64,000 bases of DNA from Lutraria lutraria (lineage: Eukaryota > Mollusca > Bivalvia > Venerida > Mactridae): positions 13,688,790 to 13,752,789 of the forward strand of contig OZ026844.1 in assembly GCA_964023205.1 (NCBI GenBank). Reading direction: 5' to 3'. Shown here piece by piece: positions 26,001 through 37,099 of this stretch (positions are counted from its first letter, which is position 1; each line of letters opens with the position of its first letter). The notes under the pieces are model-generated. The model was not told where the DNA came from. It did not search any database and saw only the letters and a list, made by a program, of their open reading frames with translations. A program made the translations under genes and the position numbers.

Positions 26001-29000
26001 AAACCCACTATGTAAATATTTCATATAATAAGTTATAAACGTAAGAAAAAAAATTAGACGTTAACATTCCATTAGTGGGTGGGGTAAATTAACCCTGTAA
26101 TTAGGAAATAATTTGGATTTTCATCAGTGTTAATTGTAAATTTCACAGCAAACTTATTTGACATAATTAATTCTGTAATGTATTCAGTAGAAATAAAGAG
26201 TTTAAGTGATTTCTGACCAATTAATTGTGTTTCTGTAGTTAATGACTATAAAGTATTGTTGATTTCTAGTTACAGACAGTGGTCACATTCAGAGTGAAAT
26301 TTCCTGACTTAGGCGCATGCCTCATGTTGGGACTTTTAACACATGAAAGAGTGTATGTTGTAGATACAATCTGACATAAAATAAAAACTTTTGCAATTTT
26401 TTTAGGCTACACTGACTGGACTAAAAACAAATATGACACACACATATCAAAGCAATGACAGCATGTCTTTGATCGCACTTAAATCCTGCCTGACGACGTC
26501 ATGAATTCATAAATACGCGAATAAAGAAAACAGCTGATTTTTAACAAAAAACGCGAAATTTGGACCTCGCGAAATTAATGCGTTCTACAGTATGCAGACG
26601 ATAGACCAATTCAACAGTTCCATCTAAAGAAGAAATGTTAAGAAGCAAAATCCCTAACAATCAAGTGGTAATACTTACGTTGAAACGCTGGATGCATTAC
26701 GGTGACCCTGACCTTGGTGACCATTGAGACCAAGGCCTTGCCATCAATCCGTGTGCCAAGCTTCCATCTGAAGTTGGAATCCCTAGATGAGATCCACTTC
26801 CAGGAGTTGACACATCCGACTGCTGAAATAAAGAAAATACTCATCAATACAGAGGGATCTGTTGGTAGATCATGTAAATTGCAAGATGGACAAAACAAAT
26901 ATGCAGACGATAGACCAATTCAACAGTTCCATCTAAAGAAGAAATGTTAAGAAGCAAAATCCCTTACAATCAAGTGGTAATACTTACGTTGAAACGCTGG
27001 ATGCATTACGGTGACCCTGACCTTGGTGACCATTGAGACCAAGGCCTTGCCATCAATCCGTGTGCCAAGCTTCCTTCTGAAGTTGGTATCCCTAGATGAG
27101 ATCCACTTCCAGGAGTCGACACATCCGACTGCTGAAATAAAGAAAATACCCATTAATACAGAGGGATCTGTTGGCAGATCATGTTAATTGCAAGATGGAC
27201 AAAAACAAATATGCAGACGACAGACCAATTCAACGATTCCGTCTGAAGATGAAACGTCAAAAAGCAAAACCCTTTACAATCATGTGATAATACTTACGTT
27301 GAAACGCTGGATGCATTACGGTGACCCTGACCTTGGTGACCATTGAGACCAAGGCCTTGCCATCAATCCGTGTGCCAAGCTTCCTTCTGAAGTTGGTATC
27401 CCTAGATGAGATCCACTTCCAGGAGTCGACACATCCGACTGCTGAAATAAAGAAAATACTCATCAATACAGAGGGATCTGTTGGTAGATCATGTAAATTG
27501 GAAGATGGACAAAACAAATATGACACACACATATCGAAGTAATGACAGCATGTCTTTGATCGCACTTTAATCCTGCCTGATGACGTCATGAATTCATAAA
27601 TACGTGAATAAAGAAAACAGCTGATTTTTAACAAAAAACGCGAAATTTGGACCTCGCGAAATTAAAGCGTTCTACAGTATACAGAGGATAGACCAATTCA
27701 ACAGTTCCATCTAAAGAAGAAATGTTAAGAAGCAAAATCCCTTACAATCAAGTGGTAATACTTACGTTGAAACGCTGGATGCATTACGGTGACCCTGACC
27801 TTGGTGACCATTGAGACCAAGGCCTTGCCATCAATCCGTGTGCCAAGCTTCCATCTGAAGTTGGTATCCCTAGATGAGATCCACTTCCAGGAGTCGACAC
27901 ATCCGACTGCTGAAATAAAGAAAATACCCATTAATACAGAGGGATCTGTTGGCAGATCATGTTAATTGCAAGATGGACAAAAACAAATATGCAGACGACA
28001 GACCAATTCAACGATTCCGTCTGAAGATGAAACGTCAAAAAGCAAAACCCTTTACAATCATGTGATAATACTTACGTTGAAACGCTGGATGCATTACGGT
28101 GACCCTGACCTTGGTGACCATTGAGACCAAGGCCTTGCCATCAATCCGTGTGCCAAGCTTCCTTCTGAAGTTGGTATCCCTAGATGAGATCCACTTCCAG
28201 GAGTCGACACATCCGACTGCTGAAATAAAGAAAATACTCATCAATACAGAGGGATCTGTTGGTAGATCATGTAAATTGGAAGATGGACAAAACAAATATG
28301 ACACACACATATCGAAGTAATGACAGCATGTCTTTGATCGCACTTTAATCCTGCCTGACGACGTCATGAATTCATAAATACGTGAATAAAGAAAACAGCT
28401 GATTTTTAACAAAAAACGCGAAATTTGGACCTCGCGAAATTAAAGCGTTCTACAGTATACAGACGATAGACCAATTCAACAGTTCCATCTAAAGAAGAAA
28501 TGTTAAGAAGCAAAATCCCTTACAATCAAGTGGTAATACTTACGTTGAAACGCTGGATGCATTACGGTGACCCTGACCTTGGTGACCATTGAGACCAAGG
28601 CCTTGCCATCAATCCGTGTGCCAAGCTTCCATCTGAAGTTGGTATCCCTAGATGAGATCCACTTCCAGGAGTCGACACATCCGACTGCTGAAATAAAGAA
28701 AATACCCATTAATACAGAGGGATCTGTTGGCAGATCATGTTAATTGCAAGATGGACAAAAACAAATATGCAGACGACAGACCAATTCAACGATTCCGTCT
28801 GAAGATGAAACGTCAAAAAGCAAAACCCTTTACAATCATGTGATAATACTTACGTTGAAACGCTGGATGCATTACGGTGACCCTGACCTTGGTGACCATT
28901 GAGACCAAGGCCTTGCCATCAATCCGTGTGCCAAGCTTCCTTCTGAAGTTGGTATCCCTAGATGAGATCCACTTCCAGGAGTCGACACATCCGACTGCTG

Positions 29001-32000
29001 AAATAAAGAAAATACTCATCAATACAGAGGGATCTGTTGGTAGATCATGTAAATTGGAAGATGGACAAAACAAATATGACACACACGTATCGAAGTAATG
29101 ACAGCATGTCTTTGATCGCACTTTAATCCTGCCTGATGACGTCATGAATTCATAAATACGTGAATAAAGAAAACAGCTGATTTTTAACAAAAAACGCGAA
29201 ATTTGGACCTCGCGAAATTAAAGCGTTCTACAGAATACAGACGATAGACCAATTCAACAGTTCCATCTAAAGAAGAAATGTTAAGAAGCAAAATCCCTTA
29301 CAATCAAGTGGTAATACTTACGTTGAAACGCTGGATGCATTACGGTGACCCTGACCTTGGTGACCATTGAGACCAAGGCCTTGCCATCAATCCGTGTGCC
29401 AAGCTTCCATCTGAAGTTGGTATCCCTAGATGAGATCCACTTCCAGGAGTCGACACATCCGACTGCTGAAATAAAGAAAATACCCATTAATACAGAGGGA
29501 TCTGTTGGCAGATCATGTTAATTGCAAGATGGACAAAAACAAATATGCACACGACAGACCAATTCAACGATTCCGTCTGAAGATGAAACGTCAAAAAGCA
29601 AAACCCTTTACAATCATGTGATAATACTTACGTTGAAACACTGGATGCATTACGGTGACCCTGACCTTGGTGACCATTGAGACCAAGGCCTTGCCATCAA
29701 TCCGTGTGCCAAGCTTCCTTCTGAAGTTGGTATCCCTAGATGAGATCCACTTCCAGGAGTCGACACATCCGACTGCTGAAATAAAGAAAATACTCATCAA
29801 TACAGAGGGATCTGTTGGTAGATCATGTAAATTGGAAGATGGACAAAACAAATATGACATACACATATCGAAGTAATGACAGCATGTCTTTGATCGCACT
29901 TTAATCCTGCCTGATGACGTCATGAATTCATAAATACGTGAATAAAGAAAACAGCTGATTTTTAACAAAAAACGCGAAATTTGGACCTCGCGAAATTAAA
30001 GCGTTCTACAGTATACAGAGGATAGACCAATTCAACAGTTCCATCTAAAGAAGAAATGTTAAGAAGCAAAATCCCTTACAATCAAGTGGTAATACTTACG
30101 TTGAAACGCTGGATGCATTACGGTGACCCTGACCTTGGTGACCATTGAGACCAAGGCCTTGCCATCAATCCGTGTGCCAAGCTTCCATCTGAAGTTGGTA
30201 TCCCTAGATGAGATCCACTTCCAGGAGTCGACACATCCGACTGCTGAAATAAAGAAAATACCCATTAATACAGAGGGATCTGTTGGCAGATCATGTTAAT
30301 TGCAAGATGGACAAAAACAAATATGCAGACGACAGACCAATTCAACGATTCCGTCTGAAGATGAAACGTCAAAAAGCAAAACCCTTTACAATCATGTGAT
30401 AATACTTACGTTGAAACGCTGGATGCATTACGGTGACCCTGACCTTGGTGACCATTGAGACCAAGGCCTTGCCATCAATCCGTGTGCCAAGCTTCCTTCT
30501 GAAGTTGGTATCCCTAGATGAGATCCACTTCCAGGAGTCGACACATCCGACTGCTGAAATAAAGAAAATACTCATCAATACAGAGGGATCTGTTGGTAGA
30601 TCATGTAAATTGGAAGATGGACAAAACAAATATGACACACACATATCGAAGTAATGACAGCATGTCTTTGATCGCACTTTAATCCTGCCTGACGACGTCA
30701 TGAATTCATAAATACGTGAATAAAGAAAACAGCTGATTTTTAACAAAAAACGCGAAATTTGGACCTCGCGAAATTAAAGCGTTCTACAGTATACAGACGA
30801 TAGACCAATTCAACAGTTCCATCTAAAGAAGAAATGTTAAGAAGCAAAATCCCTTACAATCAAGTGGTAATACTTACGTTGAAACGCTGGATGCATTACG
30901 GTGACCCTGACCTTGGTGACCATTGAGACCAAGGCCTTGCCATCAATCCGTGTGCCAAGCTTCCATCTGAAGTTGGTATCCCTAGATGAGATCCACTTCC
31001 AGGAGTCGACACATCCGACTGCTGAAATAAAGAAAATACCCATTAATACAGAGGGATCTGTTGGCAGATCATGTTAATTGCAAGATGGACAAAAACAAAT
31101 ATGCAGACGACAGACCAATTCAACGATTCCGTCTGAAGATGAAACGTCAAAAAGCAAAACCCTTTACAATCATGTGATAATACTTACGTTGAAACGCTGG
31201 ATGCATTACGGTGACCCTGACCTTGGTGACCATTGAGACCAAGGCCTTGCCATCAATCCGTGTGCCAAGCTTCCTTCTGAAGTTGGTATCCCTAGATGAG
31301 ATCCACTTCCAGGAGTCGACACATCCGACTGCTGAAATAAAGAAAATACTCATCAATACAGAGGGATCTGTTGGTAGATCATGTAAATTGGAAGATGGAC
31401 AAAACAAATATGACACACACATATCGAAGTAATGACAGCATGTCTTTGATCGCACTTTAATCCTGCCTGACGACGTCATGAATTCATAAATACGTGAATA
31501 AAGAAAACAGCTGATTTTTAACAAAAAACGCGAAATTTGGACCTCGCGAAATTAAAGCGTTCTACAGTATACAGACGATAGACCAATTCAACAGTTCCAT
31601 CTAAAGAAGAAATGTTAAGAAGCAAAATCCCTTACAATCAAGTGGTAATACTTACGTTGAAACGCTGGATGCATTACGGTGACCCTGACCTTGGTGACCA
31701 TTGAGACCAAGGCCTTGCCATCAATCCGTGTGCCAAGCTTCCATCTGAAGTTGGTATCCCTAGATGAGATCCACTTCCAGGAGTCGACACATCCGACTGC
31801 TGAAATAAAGAAAATACCCATTAATACAGAGGGATCTGTTGGCAGATCATGTTAATTGCAAGATGGACAAAAACAAATATGCAGACGACAGACCAATTCA
31901 ACGATTCCGTCTGAAGATGAAACGTCAAAAAGCAAAACCCTTTACAATCATGTGATAATACTTACGTTGAAACGCTGGATGCATTACGGTGACCCTGACC

Positions 32001-35000
32001 TTGGTGACCATTGAGACCAAGGCCTTGCCATCAATCCGTGTGCCAAGCTTCCTTCTGAAGTTGGTATCCCTAGATGAGATCCACTTCCAGGAGTCGACAC
32101 ATCCGACTGCTGAAATAAAGAAAATACTCATCAATACAGAGGGATCTGTTGGTAGATCATGTAAATTGGAAGATGGACAAAACAAATATGACACACACGT
32201 ATCGAAGTAATGACAGCATGTCTTTGATCGCACTTTAATCCTGCCTGATGACGTCATGAATTCATAAATACGTGAATAAAGAAAACAGCTGATTTTTAAC
32301 AAAAAACGCGAAATTTGGACCTCGCGAAATTAAAGCGTTCTACAGAATACAGACGATAGACCAATTCAACAGTTCCATCTAAAGAAGAAATGTTAAGAAG
32401 CAAAATCCCTTACAATCAAGTGGTAATACTTACGTTGAAACGCTGGATGCATTACGGTGACCCTGACCTTGGTGACCATTGAGACCAAGGCCTTGCCATC
32501 AATCCGTGTGCCAAGCTTCCATCTGAAGTTGGTATCCCTAGATGAGATCCACTTCCAGGAGTCGACACATCCGACTGCTGAAATAAAGAAAATACCCATT
32601 AATACAGAGGGATCTGTTGGCAGATCATGTTAATTGCAAGATGGACAAAAACAAATATGCACACGACAGACCAATTCAACGATTCCGTCTGAAGATGAAA
32701 CGTCAAAAAGCAAAACCCTTTACAATCATGTGATAATACTTACGTTGAAACGCTGGATGCATTACGGTGACCCTGACCTTGGTGACCATTGAGACCAAGG
32801 CCTTGCCATCAATCCGTGTGCCAAGCTTCCTTCTGAAGTTGGTATCCCTAGATGAGATCCACTTCCAGGAGTCGACACATCCGACTGCTGAAATAAAGAA
32901 AATACTCATCAATACAGAGGGATCTGTTGGTAGATCATGTAAATTGCAAGATGGACAAAACAAATATGACACACACATATCAAAGCAATGACAGCATGTC
33001 TTTGATCGCACTTAAATCCTGCCTGACGACGTCACGAATTCATAAATACGCGAATAAAGAAAACAGCTGATTTTTAACAAAAAACGCGAAATTTGGACCT
33101 CGCGAAATTAATGCGTTCTACAGTATGCAGACTATAGACCAATTCAACAGTTCCATCTAAAGAAGAAATGTTAAGAAGCAAAATCCCTAACAATCATGTG
33201 GTAATACTTACGTTGAAACGCTGGATGCATTACGGTGACCCTGACCTTGGTGACCATTGAGACCAAGGCCTTGCCATCAATCCGTGTGCCAAGCTTCCAT
33301 CTGAAGTTGGTATCCCTAGATGAGATCCACTTCCAGGAGTCGACACATCCGACTGCTGAAATAAAGAAAATACCCATTAATACAGAGGGATCTGTTGGCA
33401 GATCATGTTAATTGCAAGATGGACAAAAACAAATATGCAGACGACAGACCAATTCAACGATTCCATCTGAAGATGAAACGTCAAAAAGCAAAACCCTTTA
33501 CAATCATGTGATAATACTTACGTTGAAACGCTGGATGCATTACGGTGACCCTGACCTTGGTGACCATTGAGACCAAGGCCTTGCCATCAATCCGTGTGCC
33601 AAGCTTCCTTCTGAAGTTGGTATCCCTAGATGAGATCCACTTCCAGGAGTCGACACATCCGACTGCTGAAATAAAGAAAATACTCATCAATACAGAGGGA
33701 TCTGTTGGTAGATCATGTAAATTGGAAGATGGACAAAACAAATATGCAGACGACAGACCAATTCAACGATTCCATCTGAAGATGAAACGTCAAAAAGCAA
33801 AACCCTTTACAATCATGTGATAATACTTACGTTGAAACGCTGGATGCATTACAGTGACCCTGACCTTGGTGACCATTGAGACCAAGGCCTTGCCATCAAT
33901 CCGTGTGCCAAGCTTCCTTCTGAAGTTGGTATCCCTAGATGAGATCCACTTCCAGGAGTCGACACATCCGACTGCTGAAATAAAGAAAATACTCATCAAT
34001 ACAGAGGGATCTGTTGGTAGATCATGTAAATTGGAAGATGGACAAAACAAATATGACACACACGTATCGAAGTAATGACAGCATGTCTTTGATCGCACTT
34101 TAATCCTGCCTGATGACGTCATGAATTCATAAATACGTGAATAAAGAAAACAGCTGATTTTTAACAAAAAACGCGAAATTTGGACCTCGCGAAATTAAAG
34201 CGTTCTACAGAATACAGACGATAGACCAATTCAACAGTTCCATCTAAAGAAGAAATGTTAAGAAGCAAAATCCCTTACAATCAAGTGGTAATACTTACGT
34301 TGAAACGCTGGATGCATTACGGTGACCCTGACCTTGGTGACCATTGAGACCAAGGCCTTGCCATCAATCCGTGTGCCAAGCTTCCATCTGAAGTTGGTAT
34401 CCCTAGATGAGATCCACTTCCAGGAGTCGACACATCCGACTGCTGAAATAAAGAAAATACCCATTAATACAGAGGGATCTGTTGGCAGATCATGTTAATT
34501 GCAAGATGGACAAAAACAAATATGCACACGACAGACCAATTCAACGATTCCGTCTGAAGATGAAACGTCAAAAAGCAAAACCCTTTACAATCATGTGATA
34601 ATACTTACGTTGAAACGCTGGATGCATTACGGTGACCCTGACCTTGGTGACCATTGAGACCAAGGCCTTGCCATCAATCCGTGTGCCAAGCTTCCTTCTG
34701 AAGTTGGTATCCCTAGATGAGATCCACTTCCAGGAGTCGACACATCCGACTGCTGAAATAAAGAAAATACTCATCAATACAGAGGGATCTGTTGGTAGAT
34801 CATGTAAATTGCAAGATGGACAAAACAAATATGACACACACATATCAAAGCAATGACAGCATGTCTTTGATCGCACTTAAATCCTGCCTGACGACGTCAC
34901 GAATTCATAAATACGCGAATAAAGAAAACAGCTGATTTTTAACAAAAAACGCGAAATTTGGACCTCGCGAAATTAATGCGTTCTACAGTATGCAGACTAT

Positions 35001-36306
35001 AGACCAATTCAACAGTTCCATCTAAAGAAGAAATGTTAAGAAGCAAAATCCCTAACAATCATGTGGTAATACTTACGTTGAAACGCTGGATGCATTACGG
35101 TGACCCTGACCTTGGTGACCATTGAGACCAAGGCCTTGCCATCAATCCGTGTGCCAAGCTTCCATCTGAAGTTGGTATCCCTAGATGAGATCCACTTCCA
35201 GGAGTCGACACATCCGACTGCTGAAATAAAGAAAATACCCATTAATACAGAGGGATCTGTTGGCAGATCATGTTAATTGCAAGATGGACAAAAACAAATA
35301 TGCAGACGACAGACCAATTCAACGATTCCATCTGAAGATGAAACGTCAAAAAGCAAAACCCTTTACAATCATGTGATAATACTTACGTTGAAACGCTGGA
35401 TGCATTACGGTGACCCTGACCTTGGTGACCATTGAGACCAAGGCCTTGCCATCAATCCGTGTGCCAAGCTTCCTTCTGAAGTTGGTATCCCTAGATGAGA
35501 TCCACTTCCAGGAGTCGACACATCCGACTGCTGAAATAAAGAAAATACTCATCAATACAGAGGGATCTGTTGGTAGATCATGTAAATTGGAAGATGGACA
35601 AAACAAATATGCAGACGACAGACCAATTCAACGATTCCATCTGAAGATGAAACGTCAAAAAGCAAAACCCTTTACAATCATGTGATAATACTTACGTTGA
35701 AACGCTGGATGCATTACAGTGACCCTGACCTTGGTGACCATTGAGACCAAGGCCTTGCCATCAATCCGTGTGCCAAGCTTCCTTCTGAAGTTGGTATCCC
35801 TAGATGAGATCCACTTCCAGGAGTCGACACATCCGACTGCTGAAATAAAGAAAATACTCATCAATACAGAGGGATCTGTTGGTAGATCATGTAAATTGTA
35901 AGATGGACAAAAACAAATATGACACACACATATCAAAGCAATGACAGCATGTCTTTGATCGCACTTAAATCCTGCCTGATGACGTCACGAATTCATAAAT
36001 ATGCAATAAAGAAAACAGCTGATTTTTAACAAAAAACGCGAATTTGGACCTCGCGAAATTAAAGTGTTCTACAGTATGCAGACGATAGACCAATTCAACA
36101 GTTCCATCTAAAGAAGAAATGTTAAGAAGCAAAATCCCTTACAATCAAGTGATAATACTTACGTTGAAACGCTGGATGCATTACGGTGACCCTGACCTTG
36201 GTGACCATTGAGACCAAGGCCTTGCCATCAATCCGTGTGCCAAGCTTCCATCTGAAGTTGGTATCCCTCGATGAGGTCCACGTCCAGGAGTCAACACATC
36301 CGACTG
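10923..36306 (-). CDS. Candidate giant tandem-exon gene (3' part; 5' end not found)
   Basis: Gene-level entry. The exons run from 36163-36306 down to a terminal exon at 10923-11047. The repeated exon (type A, 144 nt) starts after TTTCTTTATTTCAG and ends before GTAAGTATTA, both near-consensus. It begins with two bases completing a codon and ends with one base (phase 1-1), so copies can be chained or skipped without loss of frame. The product of one copy is 48 residues beginning VGCVDSWKW and containing KLGTRIDGKALVSMVTKVR. No stop occurs in this frame in any of 41 copies. I do not recognise the domain and see no signal peptide or membrane segment. If all copies were joined, the product would have about 2,000 repeat residues. 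Alternatives: a mutually exclusive exon cluster, a non-coding spliced RNA, or a satellite that captured one exon. No 5' exon with a convincing start lies upstream of 36.3 kb. Confidence 0.5.
11264..11354 (-). pseudogene. Decayed copy of the array exon
   Basis: Minus-strand sequence retains HGKALVLMVT from the repeat core and has an acceptor (CACCTGTTCAG) and a weak donor (GTAATATT). A deletion after that core makes the length 91 nt, so it enters in phase 1 but leaves in phase 2 and cannot join the terminal exon in frame. Confidence 0.5.
11535..11700 (-). pseudogene. Decayed type B array exon
   Basis: The donor CATTTCATT/GTAAG is kept. The body keeps type B landmarks (TGATGCTGGGTCAT, GGTGTCAAG and GTTAACAGCTC on the plus strand) but has lost the IDGKALV core. 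A further 5'-half remnant of type B, with a good acceptor but no donor, lies at about 12140-12196. Confidence 0.5.
11755..12112. repeat. Left member of the direct repeat near the exon array
   Basis: This ~360-bp stretch matches 36735-37090 in the same orientation at roughly 80-85% by eye, with indels. Landmarks in both: CTGCATAATCAGACA, CCAGTATGCTAAAAGTGATC, and a block around ACCGGTGCCCGGG and AGCTTTCGACATGGTGTAGC. On the minus strand the last block reads GYTMSKA(T/A)RAPV in both copies but is not kept in frame beyond that. Confidence 0.8.
12406..17744 (-). repeat. Exon array block 1: ~1.1-kb units with A, B and microexons
   Basis: Type A exons at 12406-12549, 13521-13667 (147 nt, one extra codon), 14641-14784, 14951-15094, 15418-15561, 16727-16870. 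Type B exons at 12680-12918 (239 nt, one base lost), 13798-14037, 15885-16124 (A/B hybrid), 17001-17240. Microexons of 21 nt at 13401-13421, 14521-14541, 16607-16627, 17724-17744. The large unit repeats about every 1,115 bp. Each large unit also holds a CAGTGTAACCTCGATTAA-ended pogo-like MITE remnant (about 13075-13256, 14194-14370, 16278-16455, 17400-17580). Type A copies here differ from the later blocks at I/T, N/H and HP/RT positions. Confidence 0.85.
17844..20992 (-). repeat. Exon array block 2: type A exons only
   Basis: Type A exons at 17844-17987, 18153-18296, 18463-18606, 18931-19074, 19397-19540, 19699-19842, 20009-20152, 20475-20618 and 20777-20920. Spacing alternates irregularly between about 302-310 and about 466-468 bp. 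A 1,078-bp segment is duplicated in tandem (19356 onward and 20434 onward are alike, including a shared intron deletion that shortens the spacing to 302 bp). The block is broken after 20992 by a 5.4-kb insertion and resumes at 26424. Confidence 0.9.
22983..24089. mobile_element. TTAA MITE copy 2, interrupted
   Basis: Inverted relative to the copy at 8300-8662, with AGTCCCAT ends and TTAA on both sides (22979-22982, 24090-24093). Without the inner insertion it is about 379 bp and aligns end to end with the first copy. It keeps TGACGTCA at 23144-23151. Confidence 0.85.
23203..23927. mobile_element. 725-bp PIF/Harbinger-like MITE nested in the TTAA MITE
   Basis: Perfect 33-bp terminal inverted repeats (23203-23235 and 23895-23927) start GGCCATTATAAATTAATTGC. 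TAA flanks both sides (23200-23202, 23928-23930), and its removal restores CTATAAATAG as in the other copy of the host MITE. A 3-bp TWA target and GG-starting TIRs fit PIF/Harbinger. C-rich and G-rich tracts lie just inside the ends (about 23236-23270 and 23860-23882). No transposase. Confidence 0.9.
24094..26423. other. Right interior of the 5.4-kb element; no gene seen
   Basis: AT-rich, with one acceptor-like TTTTAG near 24335 and no open frame of note. About 25295-25370 resembles the dispersed 'agggaaaaggg' sequence at 1185-1235. Confidence 0.4.
26424..36306 (-). repeat. Exon array block 3: 778-bp higher-order repeat, 26 type A exons
   Basis: Type A exons start at 26679, 26988, 27298, 27766, 28076, 28544, 28854, 29322, 29632, 30100, 30410, 30878, 31188, 31656, 31966, 32434, 32744, 33212, 33522, 33831, 34299, 34609, 35077, 35387, 35696 and 36163, each 144 nt. 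Two alternate in the regular part: one with NFRRKLGT, one with NFRWKLGT, differing by TGG/AGG. Spacing is 468 then 310, giving an exact 778-bp unit from 27257 to about 32703. Four units (from 28813) are repeated as a block from 31925 (3,112 bp), and a 1,865-bp segment is tandemly duplicated (31925, 33790, 35655). The long intron carries a TCGCGAGGTCC palindrome-like segment and CRE-like sites. Confidence 0.95.
27581..27588. promoter_or_regulatory. CRE-like palindrome TGACGTCA, repeated through the array
   Basis: Perfect TGACGTCA occurs in long introns of the array at 27581, 29137, 29915, 32249, 34114 and 35980; other units have CGACGTCA at the same place. TGACGTCA is the consensus CREB/ATF site. 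Function here is unproven; array expansion alone can multiply a chance site. Confidence 0.35.
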
Positions 36307-36478
36307 CTGAAATATAGAAAATACTCATCAATACAGAGGATCTATTTGTTGGCAGATCATATAAATTTTCTGACTACTTAGAATGCCTCAACACTACAAG
36401 TAAGATGACGACAAGACTCATTCCCGCAATTCCAACTGAAGAACATAATGTTTCACGTCAAGAAGCAAAAATGCTTAC

Positions 36479-36621
36479 GCTTTCGTGCTGTGCACTGTAC
36501 GTTGGAATCTGACCTTGTCCACCACTGAGATCTTGCTGTCAGTCCATATCCATCTTCCTCCTCCAAGTGAAGAAGACCCTGACCTTGGACTCAATTGAGA
36601 CCAAGGCCATTGTCTCCAGAC
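36479..36621 (-). pseudogene. Diverged array exon upstream of the array
   Basis: Bounded by a GTAAGC donor and a CGAG acceptor after a T-rich tract. It shares CCTTGGTCTCAATTGAG and the terminal GTGCACAGCACGAAAGC with type B. The phase-1 frame meets a TGA near its start, then stays open through LEEEDGYGLTARSQ to the donor. It is 143 nt long, so symmetry is lost. An old paralogous exon, probably not used. Confidence 0.5.
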
Positions 36622-36734
36622 CTCGAAAAAAAGAAAACAGAAAGCATATAGAGTATGTTTAATAAAACTTTAGATACAAAACTTAATCGTGTGTTGAAAA
36701 TGAAAAAGTAAACACGACATCTTCACAAACGAAG

Positions 36735-37090
36735 GATAAAAAAAGTAATATAACACTGTGCTAAATGACTAGATAATTCATTATGCAGAAATCACAAATT
36801 TTCTTTTTATTCATTTTCTGCATAATCAGACATGTTTATTGATTTTATTTCAGGAAGAAAATGCTATGCCAGTATGCTAAAAGTGATCAATTATATATAA
36901 TCCAAAAATGAACTTCACAGGCCTGATGCAGAAACACCACCCCAGTAGAATTACCGGTGCCCGGGCAGCTTTCGACATGGTGTAGCCCTCATGAAGACTT
37001 GTAATCAAATTTTTACTGGACATAACATAACTATCCTACATGCAACAGTGTTCAGACAAAATGTAAAATCAAACAAATGCTCCGAGAATC
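36735..37090. repeat. Right member of the direct repeat near the exon array
   Basis: Partner of 11755-12112, same orientation, described there. Each copy lies near a decayed type B-like exon, so exon plus flank were duplicated together before the array expanded between them. Confidence 0.8.
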
Positions 37091-37099
37091 CAACAGCTT

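Larger units (their letters stand above)
20993..26423. mobile_element. 5.43-kb TIR element inserted in the exon array, 3-bp TSD AAA
   Basis: Both ends read TAGTCCAGTCAG from the outside, and a further shared block AAATTGCAAAAG lies about 20 bases inside each. AAA flanks both sides (20990-20992, 26424-26426); deleting the element plus one AAA restores exactly the intron sequence found in other array copies (GATGGACAAAACAAATATG). Interior: an 86-codon frame at 21212-21472 (basic, unrecognised) that runs to just beyond a GTGAGT donor-like site, and exon-like pieces with AG and GTAAGT borders near 22183-22251 and 22604-22697. No transposase motif is visible. It may be a decayed or non-autonomous element, or one with a captured gene. 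The superfamily is not assigned. Confidence 0.8.

Noticed and set aside
12429..35901. Plus-strand open frames of about 73-91 codons through each array exon (TLTLVTIETKALPSIRV)
   Set aside because: They are the antisense of the type A exon. Splice borders of good quality exist only on the minus strand, and the plus frames end at random points in introns.
26424..36306. CRISPR-like array of repeats and spacers
   Set aside because: The repeats are 144-nt exons with eukaryotic splice sites, and the 'spacers' are themselves repeated introns.
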